A stretch of DNA of 64,000 nucleotides from an uncultured Prochlorococcus sp. (GCA_902538515.1 CACBFH010000001.1:62001-126000), one strand, 5' to 3'; counted from the first letter of the stretch, positions 40,002 through 52,174 are shown. Translations and numbers: made by a program. The notes: generated by a model from the sequence alone, not told the origin.

Positions 40002-41333
40002 TTAATTTTCCAAAGAGAAATTTTTTCTCACTTGATGACCAATATCATTTCTAAAGTAAATACCATCAAAATTTATCTTTTTTAGATTTTTATATATTTT
40101 CTCAAAAACCAAATCAAAATCTTTATCTTGACAGACAATACTTAAAACTCTACCCCCATCAGTTAATAAATTACCATTTTTACTTAGAGTGGTACCTGAA
40201 TCGAAAATTTGACAATCAATTGTTTCAATTTTTCCTATTGTTATTGGAAAGCCAGTTTTATATTCCTTAGGGTATCCTTTCGAAACTGCTATTACACAAC
40301 CACTAACCTTTTGAGGGGGATCAATAAATTCATCACCAGTTAAATTTCCCATTGAGCATTTTTCTAAAAGGAATACAAAATTTTGATCCATCAATGGCAT
40401 TATTGTTTGACATTCTGGATCGCCAAATCTACAGTTGTATTCTATTACTTTTGGCCCAGATTTTGTGATCATTAATCCGAAATAAATTACCCCTTTGTAG
40501 TCAATCTTTTTTTTAATTAGTTCATTTATTGTTGGTTCAATTATTTTTTTGATTATATTATTGAGACAATCTTTTGTTAGCAGTGGAGCAGGAGAATAAG
40601 CTCCCATACCTCCTGTATTTGGACCTTTATCTCTTTCATTAAGACGTTTGTGATCCTGCGCGGCTGGAAGTATTACATACTTCTCACCATCACATAGAGC
40701 AAAAACTGAAACTTCTGGCCCTTGAATTTTTTCCTCTAGAACAACCAAATCCCCAGCCTTGCTAAACTTACCATTAAAAATAGATTCTGCTGCTTTTAAA
40801 CATTCATCTTTTGAATTTGGCACAAAAACCCCTTTACCTGAAGCTAGACCATCAGCTTTTACTACAAGTGGATAAGGAGATGAATGGATAATTTTTTTTG
40901 CATCTTCTAAAGAATTTACTTTCCAAAAGTTTGCAGTTGGAATTTTTGCATCTTGCATAAATTCCTTAGCCCATGATTTGCTATATTCCAATTTTGCTCC
41001 ATCTTGACCAGGGCCAAAAACTTTAAAGTCTTTTTTGCGAAGAAAATCAGCAAGTCCATTTGCTAAGGGTATTTCTGGACCTATTACAATTAAATCTATT
41101 TTTAAAAAATAGAGATTTTCGATTAATGCATTTTTATTATTAATATCTATATCAATTCGTTTACATTTTTTTATTCTTTCGGATCCAGCGTTACCAGGGA
41201 TTAAATAAACTTTTTTGACTAATTTATTTTTTTGAATAGCCCAAGCCAAAGAATTCTCTCTTCCTCCATTCCCGATTACTAAAACATTCTCTAATCTACT
41301 GAAGCTCTTAGAACCTACTGATTTGATACTCAT
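40002..41333 (-). CDS. purD: phosphoribosylamine--glycine ligase
   Basis: VLVIGNGGRENSLAWAI, ATP-grasp. Confidence 0.97.
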   Translation of the reverse strand: MSIKSVGSKSFSRLENVLVIGNGGRENSLAWAIQKNKLVKKVYLIPGNAGSERIKKCKRIDIDINNKNALIENLYFLKIDLIVIGPEIPLANGLADFLRKKDFKVFGPGQDGAKLEYSKSWAKEFMQDAKIPTANFWKVNSLEDAKKIIHSSPYPLVVKADGLASGKGVFVPNSKDECLKAAESIFNGKFSKAGDLVVLEEKIQGPEVSVFALCDGEKYVILPAAQDHKRLNERDKGPNTGGMGAYSPAPLLTKDCLNNIIKKIIEPTINELIKKKIDYKGVIYFGLMITKSGPKVIEYNCRFGDPECQTIMPLMDQNFVFLLEKCSMGNLTGDEFIDPPQKVSGCVIAVSKGYPKEYKTGFPITIGKIETIDCQIFDSGTTLSKNGNLLTDGGRVLSIVCQDKDFDLVFEKIYKNLKKINFDGIYFRNDIGHQVRKNFSLEN

Positions 41334-41467
41334 AAAATTTGTTTTTAAGGTTATTAGGTTTCGATGAATAATCAGTTAAAATGCCATAAGCTACTTTAAA
41401 AATTTGATCTCTATAAATATGTTAATTACAAATTTTTATTTTAGTAATCAAATGGCGCCTTAAATTT

Positions 41468-42196
41468 ATGAATAATAACTATAAATTAATCTATGAAGGC
41501 AAGGCAAAAAAAGTTTTTTCTCATAATGATGAAGACAAAGTCATAATTGAATTTAAAGATGATGCTACAGCTTTTAATGCTTTGAAAAAAGCTAAATTTG
41601 AGGGAAAAGGTAAACTAAATTGCTTAATCAGTGCAAGGATTTTTGAATTTCTTATTGAGAATAATATTCCTACTCATTTTATTGAACTAAAGAATGAAAA
41701 TACAATGATTGCAAAGAAAATAAAAGTAATTCCTTTAGAAATTGTTTTAAGAAACACGGCTTATGGTTCATTGTGTAAACAAACAACAATTAAACCTGGC
41801 ACAATTTTGGCAAAACCATTAATTGATATTTATCTTAAAAATGATGAACTTAATGATCCTCTTATTACAAAAGATAGAATTGATTTAATGAATTTAATAA
41901 GCTCTAATGATTTAGATTTAATAATAAATTTGACTTTGAAAATTAATACTGTTCTGAAAAGTTTTTTTAAAAATATTAAGCTTCAACTTGTAGATTTTAA
42001 GTTGGAATTTGGATATGATTTTAAAAATAATATACTTCTAGGGGATGAAATTAGTCCCGATAATTGTAGACTATGGGATCTCAAGCAGAAAAATGATACA
42101 ATTGTAAGTCTAGATAAAGACAGATTTAGAAATGATTTAGGTGGTCTAATTGAAGCTTATAGCGAAATTAACCGAAGAATAAACGAATTCATTTAA
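41468..42196 (+). CDS. purC: SAICAR synthase
   Basis: YEGKAKKVF...FKDDATAFN. Confidence 0.97.
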   Translation: MNNNYKLIYEGKAKKVFSHNDEDKVIIEFKDDATAFNALKKAKFEGKGKLNCLISARIFEFLIENNIPTHFIELKNENTMIAKKIKVIPLEIVLRNTAYGSLCKQTTIKPGTILAKPLIDIYLKNDELNDPLITKDRIDLMNLISSNDLDLIINLTLKINTVLKSFFKNIKLQLVDFKLEFGYDFKNNILLGDEISPDNCRLWDLKQKNDTIVSLDKDRFRNDLGGLIEAYSEINRRINEFI

Positions 42197-42233
42197 TTCT
42201 ACGAATAACGTTCCATCCATCATAAAAAATACT

Positions 42234-44366
42234 ATGCGAAAACATTTTTTGAAATTTACAAAGATTTCCACAAATATTGCTTGTACTCCCTTGATTTTGA
42301 TGTCAAATAATTCAGAATTAGTTGCACAGTATTTGCCACATGACACTAAAGAATCAACCACAACTTTAGAAATTAAGAACATTTATAGTGATTTAATTCG
42401 AGGGTTTGATATTGAAGATGAAAAAAAATTCCTTATTGCAGAAAATAAAAAAAATATTAACCAACAAAGTGTTCTTATTTCAGAAATTATTATCAAAGGT
42501 TGGGAAAATCATCCTGAAGGTAGAAAACTTGAATTGGCTGCATATGATTCTATGAGTATTAAGCCGGGAAGTATTGTTGATAATCAAATTTTAAAACAAG
42601 ATCTAAATGCAATATACGCTAGTGGTTGGTTTTCAGAAGTCAAAATAAAATCTCAAGATAGCCCATTAGGAGTGAAGCTAATTGTAAATGTGGTACCTAA
42701 TCCGATTTTGAAGAAAGTTGAACTTAATCCAAAAACTTCTGTTATCTCTAATGCATACGTTGACGAGATTTTCAATAATTTTTATGGCACAACTCTTAAC
42801 TTAAATGAATTTCAAAATAAGATTGAAATAATAAAAAAGAATTATGAAAGTAAAGGTTATTCTTTAATTAGAATTAGTGGCCCCGATAGAATAAATGAGA
42901 ACGGTGTAGTAACGTTAAATGTTTCAGAAGGCATTATATCGGATATAAAATTAAGATTTTTGGGATCTGATGGTGAAGCAATTATCGATGGGGAACCTAG
43001 AAAAGGGAAAACAAAAGACTGGGTAATAAAAAGAGAGTTAAAAACACAACCTGGCACTATATTTAATAGAAAAATTTTAGAAGCAGATATCGGTAGACTT
43101 TATGCCACATCATTATTTGATGATGTGAAGGTATCTCTTGGATCTGATAATGCAAATCCAGGTAAAGTGATAATCTTTCTAGATTTGAGCGAGCAAAGAA
43201 CAGGATCACTTACAGGTGGTCTTGGTTATAGTAATAGCTCAGGTGTCTTTGCTACGATTGGTTTGCAGGAAACAAATACACTAGGCAGAGCTTGGTCTAC
43301 AAATTTCAACCTAAATTTTGGAGAATATTCAACGACCTATAATTTTTCTTTATCTGATCCTTGGATTAAAGGAAATAAATACAAAACTTCTTTTAAAACA
43401 AATCTTTTTCTAAGTAGAGATTATCCTCAAGAATTTAAGAGTGAAAATAACGGACGTATTTATGCTGTAGATGACACGACTACTTCAACATCAGATTCTT
43501 TTTCATCGATAGTTTTAGAAAAAACAGGCGGTGGATTTGCTTTCTCAAGGCCACTGAATGGTGGAGATCCATTTAAGGCTGCTAAATGGAGAGTTCTTGC
43601 AGGTATGAATTTTAAGCAAGTAAAAATGATTGATAGTAATAGGAACAAAAAGCCTTATGGTGATATGACGCCAACTACAGGCAACATAAACGATATTATT
43701 TGTATTGGATTTTCTCCAAATGATGGATCATGCCCTGATGAAAATACATTGGTCAGTGTTATTGCAAGTACATCTAGAAATAATTTGAATAATTCTGTAA
43801 ATCCAACTTCGGGTAATAAATTAACTTTTGGTACTGAACAGTTTGTTTCAATGGGACAAAACTCTCCAACTTTCAATAGAATGAGAGCCTCATATTCATT
43901 TTTTTTACCAACAAGATTGATAAATTTAACCAAAGCATGTAAGTCCAAAAATGCTACTAGTGAAGATTGTCCTCAAGCTATTGGTTTTCAATTTAAGGCC
44001 GGCACTACTTTTGGGGAATTACCTCCTTATGAAGCATTTTGCATGGGAGGAAGCTCATCTGTTAGAGGTTGGGGATCTTGTGATTTAGCCGTAAGTAAAA
44101 GTTTTGTTGAGAGTACAGCAGAGTATAGATTCCCTGTTTGGAGAATGTTAACAGGAGCTTTATTCTTTGATGCGGGAAGTGATTTAGGTACTCAAAAGGA
44201 TATTCCTGGAAAACCTGGTAAATTATTGCAGAAAGAAGGTTCTGGTTTCTCTCTTGGAGCTGGAGTTGGAATAAAAACACCAATTGGTCCATTAAGATTG
44301 GATGCTGCTAGCAAGGATCTAAGTGGAGATTGGAGATACACCCTTGGTGTTGGATGGAAGTTTTAA
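42234..44366 (+). CDS. Omp85/BamA family outer membrane protein
   Basis: POTRA-like repeats, C-terminal barrel with GGSSSVRGW...PVGPLRLDAA-like and terminal GVGWKF. Confidence 0.9.
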   Translation: MRKHFLKFTKISTNIACTPLILMSNNSELVAQYLPHDTKESTTTLEIKNIYSDLIRGFDIEDEKKFLIAENKKNINQQSVLISEIIIKGWENHPEGRKLELAAYDSMSIKPGSIVDNQILKQDLNAIYASGWFSEVKIKSQDSPLGVKLIVNVVPNPILKKVELNPKTSVISNAYVDEIFNNFYGTTLNLNEFQNKIEIIKKNYESKGYSLIRISGPDRINENGVVTLNVSEGIISDIKLRFLGSDGEAIIDGEPRKGKTKDWVIKRELKTQPGTIFNRKILEADIGRLYATSLFDDVKVSLGSDNANPGKVIIFLDLSEQRTGSLTGGLGYSNSSGVFATIGLQETNTLGRAWSTNFNLNFGEYSTTYNFSLSDPWIKGNKYKTSFKTNLFLSRDYPQEFKSENNGRIYAVDDTTTSTSDSFSSIVLEKTGGGFAFSRPLNGGDPFKAAKWRVLAGMNFKQVKMIDSNRNKKPYGDMTPTTGNINDIICIGFSPNDGSCPDENTLVSVIASTSRNNLNNSVNPTSGNKLTFGTEQFVSMGQNSPTFNRMRASYSFFLPTRLINLTKACKSKNATSEDCPQAIGFQFKAGTTFGELPPYEAFCMGGSSSVRGWGSCDLAVSKSFVESTAEYRFPVWRMLTGALFFDAGSDLGTQKDIPGKPGKLLQKEGSGFSLGAGVGIKTPIGPLRLDAASKDLSGDWRYTLGVGWKF

Positions 44367-45203
44367 GTGTTTTCCTGGCCCACTAATTATGATTCTTGCT
44401 ACACATTAGCTGGAGTAATTTCCAGAGAAGGTATAGGCCTTCACAGTGGAGAATTAACTAGAGTGAAAATTTCTCCCTATGAGAAAGAGGGATATTATGT
44501 TTCATTCAAGGATCAACCCAATGAAATTTTTGAGTTAACTCAAGATTTAATAGGTAGTACTATGCTTTGTACAGCGGTTAAATTAGGAAGGAGAAATTTA
44601 TACACTATTGAACATTTATTATCTTCATTGGCTGGATGTGGACTAAGTTATATACATATTGAAGTTGATGGAAAAGAGATTCCTCTTTTAGATGGATCGG
44701 CAATTCAATGGATTAAAGATTTTGAAGAAGTAGGTATAAAAAAAGCACATAAACCAGATAATTTTTTTCGAGAGATTAATAAACCAATAATCTTAAATAA
44801 AGAAGACTCAACAATAGCAGTAACTCCCTCTTTAAAGACTACAATTATTTCAACCATATGTTTTCCCTATAAAGCAATTGGAAATCAAACTTTTGTGATT
44901 GATTTAAATCCTAAAAGTTTTGTTGAAATGATTGCCCCAGCAAGAACATTTGGTTTTAAGGATCAATTTCAAGAGTTAAGTGAACTTGGATTAATCAAGG
45001 GAGGAAGTTTAGAAAATGCCCTTGTTTGTGATGGGGATGGATGGGTTAATCCACCATTAAGATTTGATAATGAACCAATAAGACATAAAATTTTAGACCT
45101 AATTGGGGACTTGGCTTTGGTAGGGTTACCTAAGGCTCAAATTTTGGTTTATAAAGGATCACACTCTTTAAACGCTCTGTTAGCCTCATCACTTAAAAAT
45201 TAA
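44367..45203 (+). CDS. lpxC: UDP-3-O-acyl-GlcNAc deacetylase
   Basis: [39 protein letters not shown]. Confidence 0.96.
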   Translation: MFSWPTNYDSCYTLAGVISREGIGLHSGELTRVKISPYEKEGYYVSFKDQPNEIFELTQDLIGSTMLCTAVKLGRRNLYTIEHLLSSLAGCGLSYIHIEVDGKEIPLLDGSAIQWIKDFEEVGIKKAHKPDNFFREINKPIILNKEDSTIAVTPSLKTTIISTICFPYKAIGNQTFVIDLNPKSFVEMIAPARTFGFKDQFQELSELGLIKGGSLENALVCDGDGWVNPPLRFDNEPIRHKILDLIGDLALVGLPKAQILVYKGSHSLNALLASSLKN

Positions 45204-45220
45204 CTTTATCTTTAATTGTT

Positions 45221-45679
45221 TTGGAAAAAAAATTATCAAGTGAAAATAATCAACTCACCTCTGAGAAAATATTAGGTTTATTACCACATAGATATCCTTT
45301 TGCTCTTGTTGATAAAGTCATAGAACATATTCCTGGAGAGCGTGCCGTTGCAGTAAAAAATGTAACTATTAATGAACCTCAATTTCAAGGCCATTTCCCT
45401 GAAAGACCTTTAATGCCTGGAGTACTTATTGTTGAATCAATGGCTCAAGTTGGGGGAATAATAGTAACTCAAATGCCAGATCTGCCCAAAGGCCTTTTCG
45501 TCTTTGCAGGAATTAATAACGTTAAATTCAGGAGACCTGTTGTACCAGGAGATCAATTGATAATTACTTGTGAATTGTTGACTATTAAAAGAAAAAGATT
45601 TGGAAAGGTTAGAGGTGAAGCACACGTTGATGGTAAGTTAGTTTGTACAGGAGAATTAATGTTTTCTTTAGTTGACTAG
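45221..45679 (+). CDS. fabZ: 3-hydroxyacyl-ACP dehydratase FabZ
   Basis: [30 protein letters not shown]. Confidence 0.96.
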   Translation: MEKKLSSENNQLTSEKILGLLPHRYPFALVDKVIEHIPGERAVAVKNVTINEPQFQGHFPERPLMPGVLIVESMAQVGGIIVTQMPDLPKGLFVFAGINNVKFRRPVVPGDQLIITCELLTIKRKRFGKVRGEAHVDGKLVCTGELMFSLVD

Positions 45680-45683
45680 TAAT

Positions 45684-46526
45684 ATGAAGAATAAAAATGA
45701 TGAATTAAGTACGGGCTTTAAAGGCATAAAAGTACACCCAAACGCTTTTGTTGATCCTAGTGCTAACTTACATGAAGGTGTCATTATCTCTCAAGGAGCT
45801 ATTGTCGGTCCTAATGTGACAATTGGCAAAGGAACTGAAATAGGACCTAATTCTATTATTACGGGAAGAACTCAAATTGGTAGTAACAATAAAATTTTCC
45901 CTAATGTTTTTATAGGTCAGGATCCCCAAGACCTTAAATATAAAGGGGCTTCTACAGAAGTAATAATTGGAAGTAACAATACTTTTAGAGAATGTGTAAC
46001 TATTAATAAGGCAACTGACGAAGGAGAAAAAACTATTATTGGCAATAATAATTTGTTAATGGCTTATTCCCACATAGGTCATAATTGCGAACTTGGTGAT
46101 GGGATAGTTTTATCAAATAGTGTTCATGTTGCTGGCCATGTAAAGGTTGAAGATAAAGCTATTGTTGGAGGTTGTCTAGGTATTCATCAATTTGTACATA
46201 TTGGATATTTAGCAATGATTGGAGGAATGACTAGAGTAGATAGAGATGTACCTCCTTTTTGTATAGCAGAAGGTCACCCAGGAAGATTGAGAGGTTTAAA
46301 TAGGATTGGGATTAAAAGAAGTGGTTTAATGGAAAATAAAGATTTTGATTTAAAATTACTTCAAAGTACTTGGAATCTTCTCTTTAAATCTGATAATTCG
46401 ATTTCAAATGCATTAGAAAAAGTGATGAAAGGAGAATTAGATATTTCATCTTCAAAATTATGTAGTTTTTTAAAAGAATCAATATCCAAAGAAAGAAGAG
46501 GACCAATGCCTATAGTGAATTTATGA
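45684..46526 (+). CDS. lpxA: acyl-ACP--UDP-GlcNAc O-acyltransferase
   Basis: Hexapeptide repeats, GQDPQDLKYKG; start at internal MKNKNDELS. Confidence 0.95.
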   Translation: MKNKNDELSTGFKGIKVHPNAFVDPSANLHEGVIISQGAIVGPNVTIGKGTEIGPNSIITGRTQIGSNNKIFPNVFIGQDPQDLKYKGASTEVIIGSNNTFRECVTINKATDEGEKTIIGNNNLLMAYSHIGHNCELGDGIVLSNSVHVAGHVKVEDKAIVGGCLGIHQFVHIGYLAMIGGMTRVDRDVPPFCIAEGHPGRLRGLNRIGIKRSGLMENKDFDLKLLQSTWNLLFKSDNSISNALEKVMKGELDISSSKLCSFLKESISKERRGPMPIVNL

Positions 46527-47701
46527 ATAAAAAGATATTTATAAGTACGGGAGAAGTCTCTGGAGATTTGCACGGAAGTTTGTTGTCAAAAGCATTATTA
46601 GATGAAGCGAAAAAAAAATCTATAGATTTAGAAATTTGTGGATTAGGCGGTGAAAGGATGAAAAAAGAAGGTGTAAAAATCCTTAAAGATACCACATCCA
46701 TCAGCGCAATTGGAATTTGGGAGGCTTTGCCTCTTATTCTTCCAACATTAAGAATTCAAAAAAGGTTTTATAAATTACTAAAAAAATATCCTCCAGATTG
46801 CTTAATTTTGATTGACTATATGGGTCCTAATATAAAAATTGGAATAAAGTTAAAAAGATCGAAGACTAAAATTCCAATTTTCTACTATATTGCCCCTCAA
46901 GAATGGGCCTGGAGAGTAGGGAATAATACTTCGACAAATTTGATAAATTTTTCAGATAAAATTTTTGCGATTTTCAAGAAAGAAGCAGCTTATTATCAAA
47001 AGATGGGTGGAAATGTTTTGTGGGTTGGACATCCAATGATTGATTTGACAAGAAAACTTCCTCTAAAGAAAGATGCACGAACTATTTTGAACCTTAGCCC
47101 AAATCAAAACATCCTACTTTTAATGCCTGCTTCAAGACCTCAAGAATTAAAGTATATACTGCCTACTTTTATGAAGGCGGCTAGAAAATTACAACAAAAA
47201 TATCCAAGTTTGGTTGTCTATATTCCCTCTTGCAGGGAAGTTTATGATGAAAGATTCAAAAAGGCTTTTATAAAATATCAAGTTAAAGGACATGTAATTT
47301 CTCAAAAAGATGATGCAAGATTAAAGCCTTATATTTATTCGCTCACTAAAATTGCTTTTTGTAAATCTGGGACGGTTAATATGGAATTAGCTTTATATGG
47401 AATACCCCAGATTGTTGGTTATAGAGTTAGTAGAGTAACAGCTTTTATTGCAAAATATATTCTTAATTTCAAAGTAAGATTTATTTCACCTGTTAATTTG
47501 TTAGCTAATAAGTTGATAATCCCTGAATTTGTACAGGGAGATTTTGACGACATGAAAATTTTCTATAAATCTTGTAGGATTCTTGAAGGGAAATCAGAAA
47601 AAGTAAAAGTTAAAAAGGGCTATGCTTTTTTAAAAAAAGAATTAGGAGAAAAAGGGGTAGTCCAGAGAGCTGCTAAAGAGATTATTAAATCGATAATTTA
47701 A
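46523..47701 (+). CDS. lpxB: lipid-A-disaccharide synthase
   Basis: ISTGEVSGDLHGSLL, PQEWAWR, HPMIDL. Confidence 0.95.
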   Translation: MNKKIFISTGEVSGDLHGSLLSKALLDEAKKKSIDLEICGLGGERMKKEGVKILKDTTSISAIGIWEALPLILPTLRIQKRFYKLLKKYPPDCLILIDYMGPNIKIGIKLKRSKTKIPIFYYIAPQEWAWRVGNNTSTNLINFSDKIFAIFKKEAAYYQKMGGNVLWVGHPMIDLTRKLPLKKDARTILNLSPNQNILLLMPASRPQELKYILPTFMKAARKLQQKYPSLVVYIPSCREVYDERFKKAFIKYQVKGHVISQKDDARLKPYIYSLTKIAFCKSGTVNMELALYGIPQIVGYRVSRVTAFIAKYILNFKVRFISPVNLLANKLIIPEFVQGDFDDMKIFYKSCRILEGKSEKVKVKKGYAFLKKELGEKGVVQRAAKEIIKSII

Positions 47702-47717
47702 ACTTTATAATAAAAGA

Positions 47718-48320
47718 ATGAAATATTTTGCATCTTTAATAATTGTTTTTTCAGTATTAATCAATCCTTTTAACACTCTTGCAGAAGAATTGATTCTTGC
47801 AGGAGGTTGTTTTTGGTGTTTAGAACATGATTTAGAGTCATTAAGGGGGATAAATTTTGTGCAAAGTGGCTATTCAGGTGGAGATTTACTAAATCCTACC
47901 TACGAAAATCATGAAGGACATCAGGAAGTGGTTTCGGTGGACTATGATCCCCAATTAGTGACTTTACCCGAGATACTTAGGCTCTATTTTAGAAATATTG
48001 ATCCTCTAGACGGCAAGGGTCAATTTTGTGATCGTGGAGATTCTTATAGGCCAGTGATATTTTTCAAAGATGAGACTGAGGAAAGTGATGCAAAAAATGC
48101 AATTCTTTCAGCCTCTAATGAATTGCGATTGCCATTAGAAAAAATATCTGTAGAACTTAAATCAAAAGGTAAATTTTGGTTGGCTGAAGAATATCATCAG
48201 GATTTTGCTGAGAGAAATGAATTAAAATATAAGTTCTATAGATTCTCATGCGGGAGAGATCAGAGGTTGGATAAATTATGGGGGGATAACGCTAGATCAA
48301 TAAATCTTTGGACTGAATGA
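47718..48320 (+). CDS. msrA: peptide-methionine (S)-S-oxide reductase with signal peptide
   Basis: AGGCFWCLEHDLESLRGINFVQSGYSGG. Confidence 0.93.
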   Translation: MKYFASLIIVFSVLINPFNTLAEELILAGGCFWCLEHDLESLRGINFVQSGYSGGDLLNPTYENHEGHQEVVSVDYDPQLVTLPEILRLYFRNIDPLDGKGQFCDRGDSYRPVIFFKDETEESDAKNAILSASNELRLPLEKISVELKSKGKFWLAEEYHQDFAERNELKYKFYRFSCGRDQRLDKLWGDNARSINLWTE

Positions 48321-48332
48321 TTTTAAATATAG

Positions 48333-49805
48333 TTATTTATTTTTGATCCATTGAACAAGAGTTTTAACTCCAAAACCGGTTGCACCTGATGGGTTTATTC
48401 CCTTATTCTTATCAGTCCAACAAGTCCCAGCAATATCAATATGAGCCCATTTAATGTCTTTATCAAAGAATTCCTCTAAAAACAAAGCTGCAGTTATTGA
48501 TCCACCTGCTCTAGGACCTGTATTTTTCATGTCAGCTATATGAGATTTTAAACCTTCTTTATAAGATTTTTGTAAAGGCATCTGCCATAATTCTTCGCCA
48601 GACTGGGCTGATGCAGCTTTTAGGTCATTTGCTAGATTATCATTATTGCTCCAAAATCCAGCTACATCATTCCCTAATGCAACAACAATAGCTCCTGTTA
48701 AAGTGGCGAGATCTATTATTGAATCCGGTTTTAAATTTGATGCGTAAGTTAAAGCATCAGCTAATGTGAGCCTACCCTCTGCATCAGTATTATTTATTTC
48801 AATTGTCTTACCATTAGATGCTTTAACTACATCCCCAGGATGTACTGCAGATCCATTTATCATGTTTTCGCAAGATGCCACAATAAAATGAATTTCTAAT
48901 CCCTTTGGTTTTATTGCTCCAAGTGCTTTTGCTGCTCCTAGAACTGCAGCGCTTCCGCCCATATCATATTTCATCATTTCAATTTGAGAGGCTCCTACTT
49001 TCAAGTTGTATCCTCCAGAATCAAAGGTTAAACCCTTCCCGACAAGCGCAATCTTTTCTTTTATAGGCCCCTCTGACTTTAAAGTAAGATGTATAAATTT
49101 AGGATCTAGATCAGATCCTTTTGCTACAGCTAAATATGCACCCATTCCTAAATCTTCACAATCTTTCGCCTCTAAAATTTTTACTCCCAAACCATGATCT
49201 TTAGCTATTTGAGAAGCTTGTATAGACATTTCCTGAGGAGTAAGGCTATTTGGAGGGGCGGCTACAAGTCTTCTTGCTAGTTCTACACCTTCACATATTT
49301 GTGCTGTCTCTTCAAAGCTAATATTCTCAAATTTTTTTAAATTCAAAAACTCTATTTCTTTAAGAACTTTCTTTTCATCTTTTTTCTTATTGAATCTATT
49401 GTCCTTATAGGCAGATAATCTGACTGACTCTGCTAATTGATTTATTTCTAGTTGTGAATTTATAAATTCCCAAGGTAGCAAAATGCTCATTTTTTCGTTT
49501 TTATCAACAGATTTCCTAACTAGATTTCCTATAGAGTTTTCTATATCACTTTTATTTAGGTCTTTTGATTTGCCAAGACCAACTATGAATAAAGTTTCTA
49601 ATTTTTGATCTAAAAATTCAAAGCTTAAAGTTTTTCCTTTTTCTCCCTTAAATTTTTTTTGAGTAACTTTTTTTAGTAATAATTTTGGGTCAATAACAAA
49701 TTTTATGTATTCAAGTTGGCTTGCAATTTCTTCCTCTAAAACTCCAAAAATTAATGAAGCACCTTGCCAGTTATCTAGATTTTTTTGGAATGTGGAAAAT
49801 TGCAT
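48333..49805 (-). CDS. pepA: leucyl aminopeptidase (M17)
   Basis: [14 protein letters not shown]. Confidence 0.95.
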   Translation of the reverse strand: MQFSTFQKNLDNWQGASLIFGVLEEEIASQLEYIKFVIDPKLLLKKVTQKKFKGEKGKTLSFEFLDQKLETLFIVGLGKSKDLNKSDIENSIGNLVRKSVDKNEKMSILLPWEFINSQLEINQLAESVRLSAYKDNRFNKKKDEKKVLKEIEFLNLKKFENISFEETAQICEGVELARRLVAAPPNSLTPQEMSIQASQIAKDHGLGVKILEAKDCEDLGMGAYLAVAKGSDLDPKFIHLTLKSEGPIKEKIALVGKGLTFDSGGYNLKVGASQIEMMKYDMGGSAAVLGAAKALGAIKPKGLEIHFIVASCENMINGSAVHPGDVVKASNGKTIEINNTDAEGRLTLADALTYASNLKPDSIIDLATLTGAIVVALGNDVAGFWSNNDNLANDLKAASAQSGEELWQMPLQKSYKEGLKSHIADMKNTGPRAGGSITAALFLEEFFDKDIKWAHIDIAGTCWTDKNKGINPSGATGFGVKTLVQWIKNK

Positions 49806-49828
49806 TTGTAAATGGATTTAATTAACTT

Positions 49829-50440
49829 TTAGTTGTTTGTGAAAGAAGTTGCCCACCTATCTCGAGTTTCTTTATTAAAAGGTGGTAACCATAAATATAT
49901 CAGTTGCTGTTCTAATTTACGTCTTAATTTTACTTCTTTTGGTACATCTAAGAAGAAACGAATATCTTGGTGACTTGAGAGTTTGTTATGAGCTAGGGCT
50001 TCTTTATAGTTCATGAGGTAATTTTTACAGTCATGTTCTCCCTTCCATCTTTTATTTGCTGAATTTGTTTCTCCTATATAAAGGATTATTTTAGAATTCT
50101 CCATCGAGTCAATTACAAAATACATTGCAGGCCCATTGTGTATATATTGATTGGTTCTCCAAAAGTTCAATGATAATGGCTGCAAGGAAAACGGATCAAT
50201 TGTTCTTTCATTGGAAATTGTATTTACAGGAAGACTTGTTTGGTGCAAAGTTTTATTGTGAGTATCTTTTGAAATTTTGAATTGGTGATTATATATTTTA
50301 TCCCTCCATTCAGTTAGGATTTCGCCTTTAATTTTTAGATTATTTGAGTGTTGAAAATTAATTGATGTATTTACATTTGAACCAAATAATTCAAATTGTC
50401 TATTTTGGTTTGAAATATTATTTATGTTAAATTTTTCCAA
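49829..50440 (-). CDS. putative GIY-YIG-like domain protein
   Basis: KIILYIGETNSANKRWKGEHDCKNYL near the middle of a 203 aa ORF. Confidence 0.5.
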   Translation of the reverse strand: MEKFNINNISNQNRQFELFGSNVNTSINFQHSNNLKIKGEILTEWRDKIYNHQFKISKDTHNKTLHQTSLPVNTISNERTIDPFSLQPLSLNFWRTNQYIHNGPAMYFVIDSMENSKIILYIGETNSANKRWKGEHDCKNYLMNYKEALAHNKLSSHQDIRFFLDVPKEVKLRRKLEQQLIYLWLPPFNKETRDRWATSFTNN

Positions 50441-50589
50441 TATTTATGAAACATGTCTACTAAATTTAATTCTGAAAAAATATAAATCAAAGAATTATTT
50501 ATAAACTAAAATTTATTAATGTTCTAATCAATTTAAAAGATTCTTGTTATCTTGTAATTGAGCCTAAATCTGCGAAGTAAAAAATAGAA

Positions 50590-50913
50590 ATGGGATTTTT
50601 TGAGTCAGACATCGTTCAAGAAGAAGCTAAAAAGCTTTTTACAGATTACCAAGAACTTATGAAGCTTGGTTCTGATTATGGAAAATTTGACAGAGAAGGG
50701 AAAAAAATGTTTATAAAAAAAATGGAATCTCTTATGGATCGTTATAAGGTTTTTATGAAGAGATTTGAATTGTCTGAAGATTTTCAAGCAAAAATGACAG
50801 TAGAACAATTAAAGACACAGTTAAGTCAATTTGGGATTACTCCTGATCAAATGTTCGATCAAATGAATAAAACCTTAATAAGAATGAAGGATGAACTTGA
50901 TAAAACTTCTTAA
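50590..50913 (+). CDS. DUF1825 family protein
   Basis: MGFFESDIVQEEAKKLFTDYQELMKLGSDYGKFDREGKKMF. Confidence 0.88.
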   Translation: MGFFESDIVQEEAKKLFTDYQELMKLGSDYGKFDREGKKMFIKKMESLMDRYKVFMKRFELSEDFQAKMTVEQLKTQLSQFGITPDQMFDQMNKTLIRMKDELDKTS

Positions 50914-50932
50914 ATTTAATTGTTAAAGATTC

Positions 50933-52171
50933 ATGTCAGATAATTTAATATTGCCATCATGGCTGTCAAGAGGAATAGAAGAATATTTTCCAATTAAGGG
51001 AACAGATCAAACCTTTTCAGAGATAATTGATCATGCGAAAAAAAATAACAAAAAATTAAGGGTTAAACTCGGGATCGATCCAACTGGAACGGATATTCAT
51101 CTTGGACACAGCATATTGTTTAAAAAACTTAGGGCATTCCAAGATAATGGACATATTGCAGTTTTAATTATTGGGGATTTTACTGCTCAAATTGGAGACC
51201 CTACAGGAAAAAACAAAACAAGAGTTCAGTTATCGGAAAAACAAGTTAAGGATAATGCAAAAACATACTTAACCCAACTAGGGATGGGAAAGTCAGCCAA
51301 TGAATCTATTTTAGATTTTGATTCAAAAGATAGAATAGAAATTAGATATAACAGTGAATGGTTAAAAGGATTAAATCTTAATTCAATAATTGAATTAATG
51401 GGGAGCGCAACAGTAAGTCAAATGCTAGCTAAGGAGGAATTTAATAAAAGGCACAATTCGCAAGTTCCAATTGCTTTGCATGAATTCTTATATCCACTAC
51501 TGCAAGGTTACGATTCTGTAGTTGTTCAATCAGATATTGAGCTTGGGGGCACAGATCAGAAATTTAATATCGCAATAGGAAGAGATCTTCAAAGACATTT
51601 TAAACAAGATCCTCAATTTGGTGTTCTGCTGCCAATTTTGACAGGTTTAGACGGAATTAAGAAGATGAGTAAATCTGAATTCAACACAGTCGGTTTAACT
51701 GAAGATCCTCTATCAATGTATTCAAAATTAGAAAAAGTGCCCGATAACATAATACCCACCTATTTTGAATTACTTACTGAATTGGATTTAAGTTTTCAAG
51801 AAAACTTAAATCCTCGTGAATTACAGAGAAGAATGGCTTTAGAAGTTACTACTTTATTCCATGGTGCAGAAGAAGCATTAAAGGCGCAATCAAATTGCGA
51901 AAAATTATTCCTTGGACACAAAGAAAAAGTTGGAGAAATTCCAGAGATTTCTTTAAAAGAAGTAGTTTTTCCAGTAAAGTTTTTCTACTTATTAAGCGCC
52001 CTAAAACTTTTCAAATCTAGCAGCGAATCCAAAAGATCTATTAAGGGAGGGGGCGTAAAAATTGATAGTCAAAAAGTAATAAATCCTGATTTAGTTTTTA
52101 ATTCAAAAAATGATTTGGAAGGAAAAATTTTGCAAATTGGAAAAAAAATAATTAAGAGGTTTGAAAACTGA
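50933..52171 (+). CDS. tyrS: tyrosyl-tRNA synthetase
   Basis: [21 protein letters not shown]-terminal S4-like region. Confidence 0.97.
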   Translation: MSDNLILPSWLSRGIEEYFPIKGTDQTFSEIIDHAKKNNKKLRVKLGIDPTGTDIHLGHSILFKKLRAFQDNGHIAVLIIGDFTAQIGDPTGKNKTRVQLSEKQVKDNAKTYLTQLGMGKSANESILDFDSKDRIEIRYNSEWLKGLNLNSIIELMGSATVSQMLAKEEFNKRHNSQVPIALHEFLYPLLQGYDSVVVQSDIELGGTDQKFNIAIGRDLQRHFKQDPQFGVLLPILTGLDGIKKMSKSEFNTVGLTEDPLSMYSKLEKVPDNIIPTYFELLTELDLSFQENLNPRELQRRMALEVTTLFHGAEEALKAQSNCEKLFLGHKEKVGEIPEISLKEVVFPVKFFYLLSALKLFKSSSESKRSIKGGGVKIDSQKVINPDLVFNSKNDLEGKILQIGKKIIKRFEN

Positions 52172-52174
52172 AAA

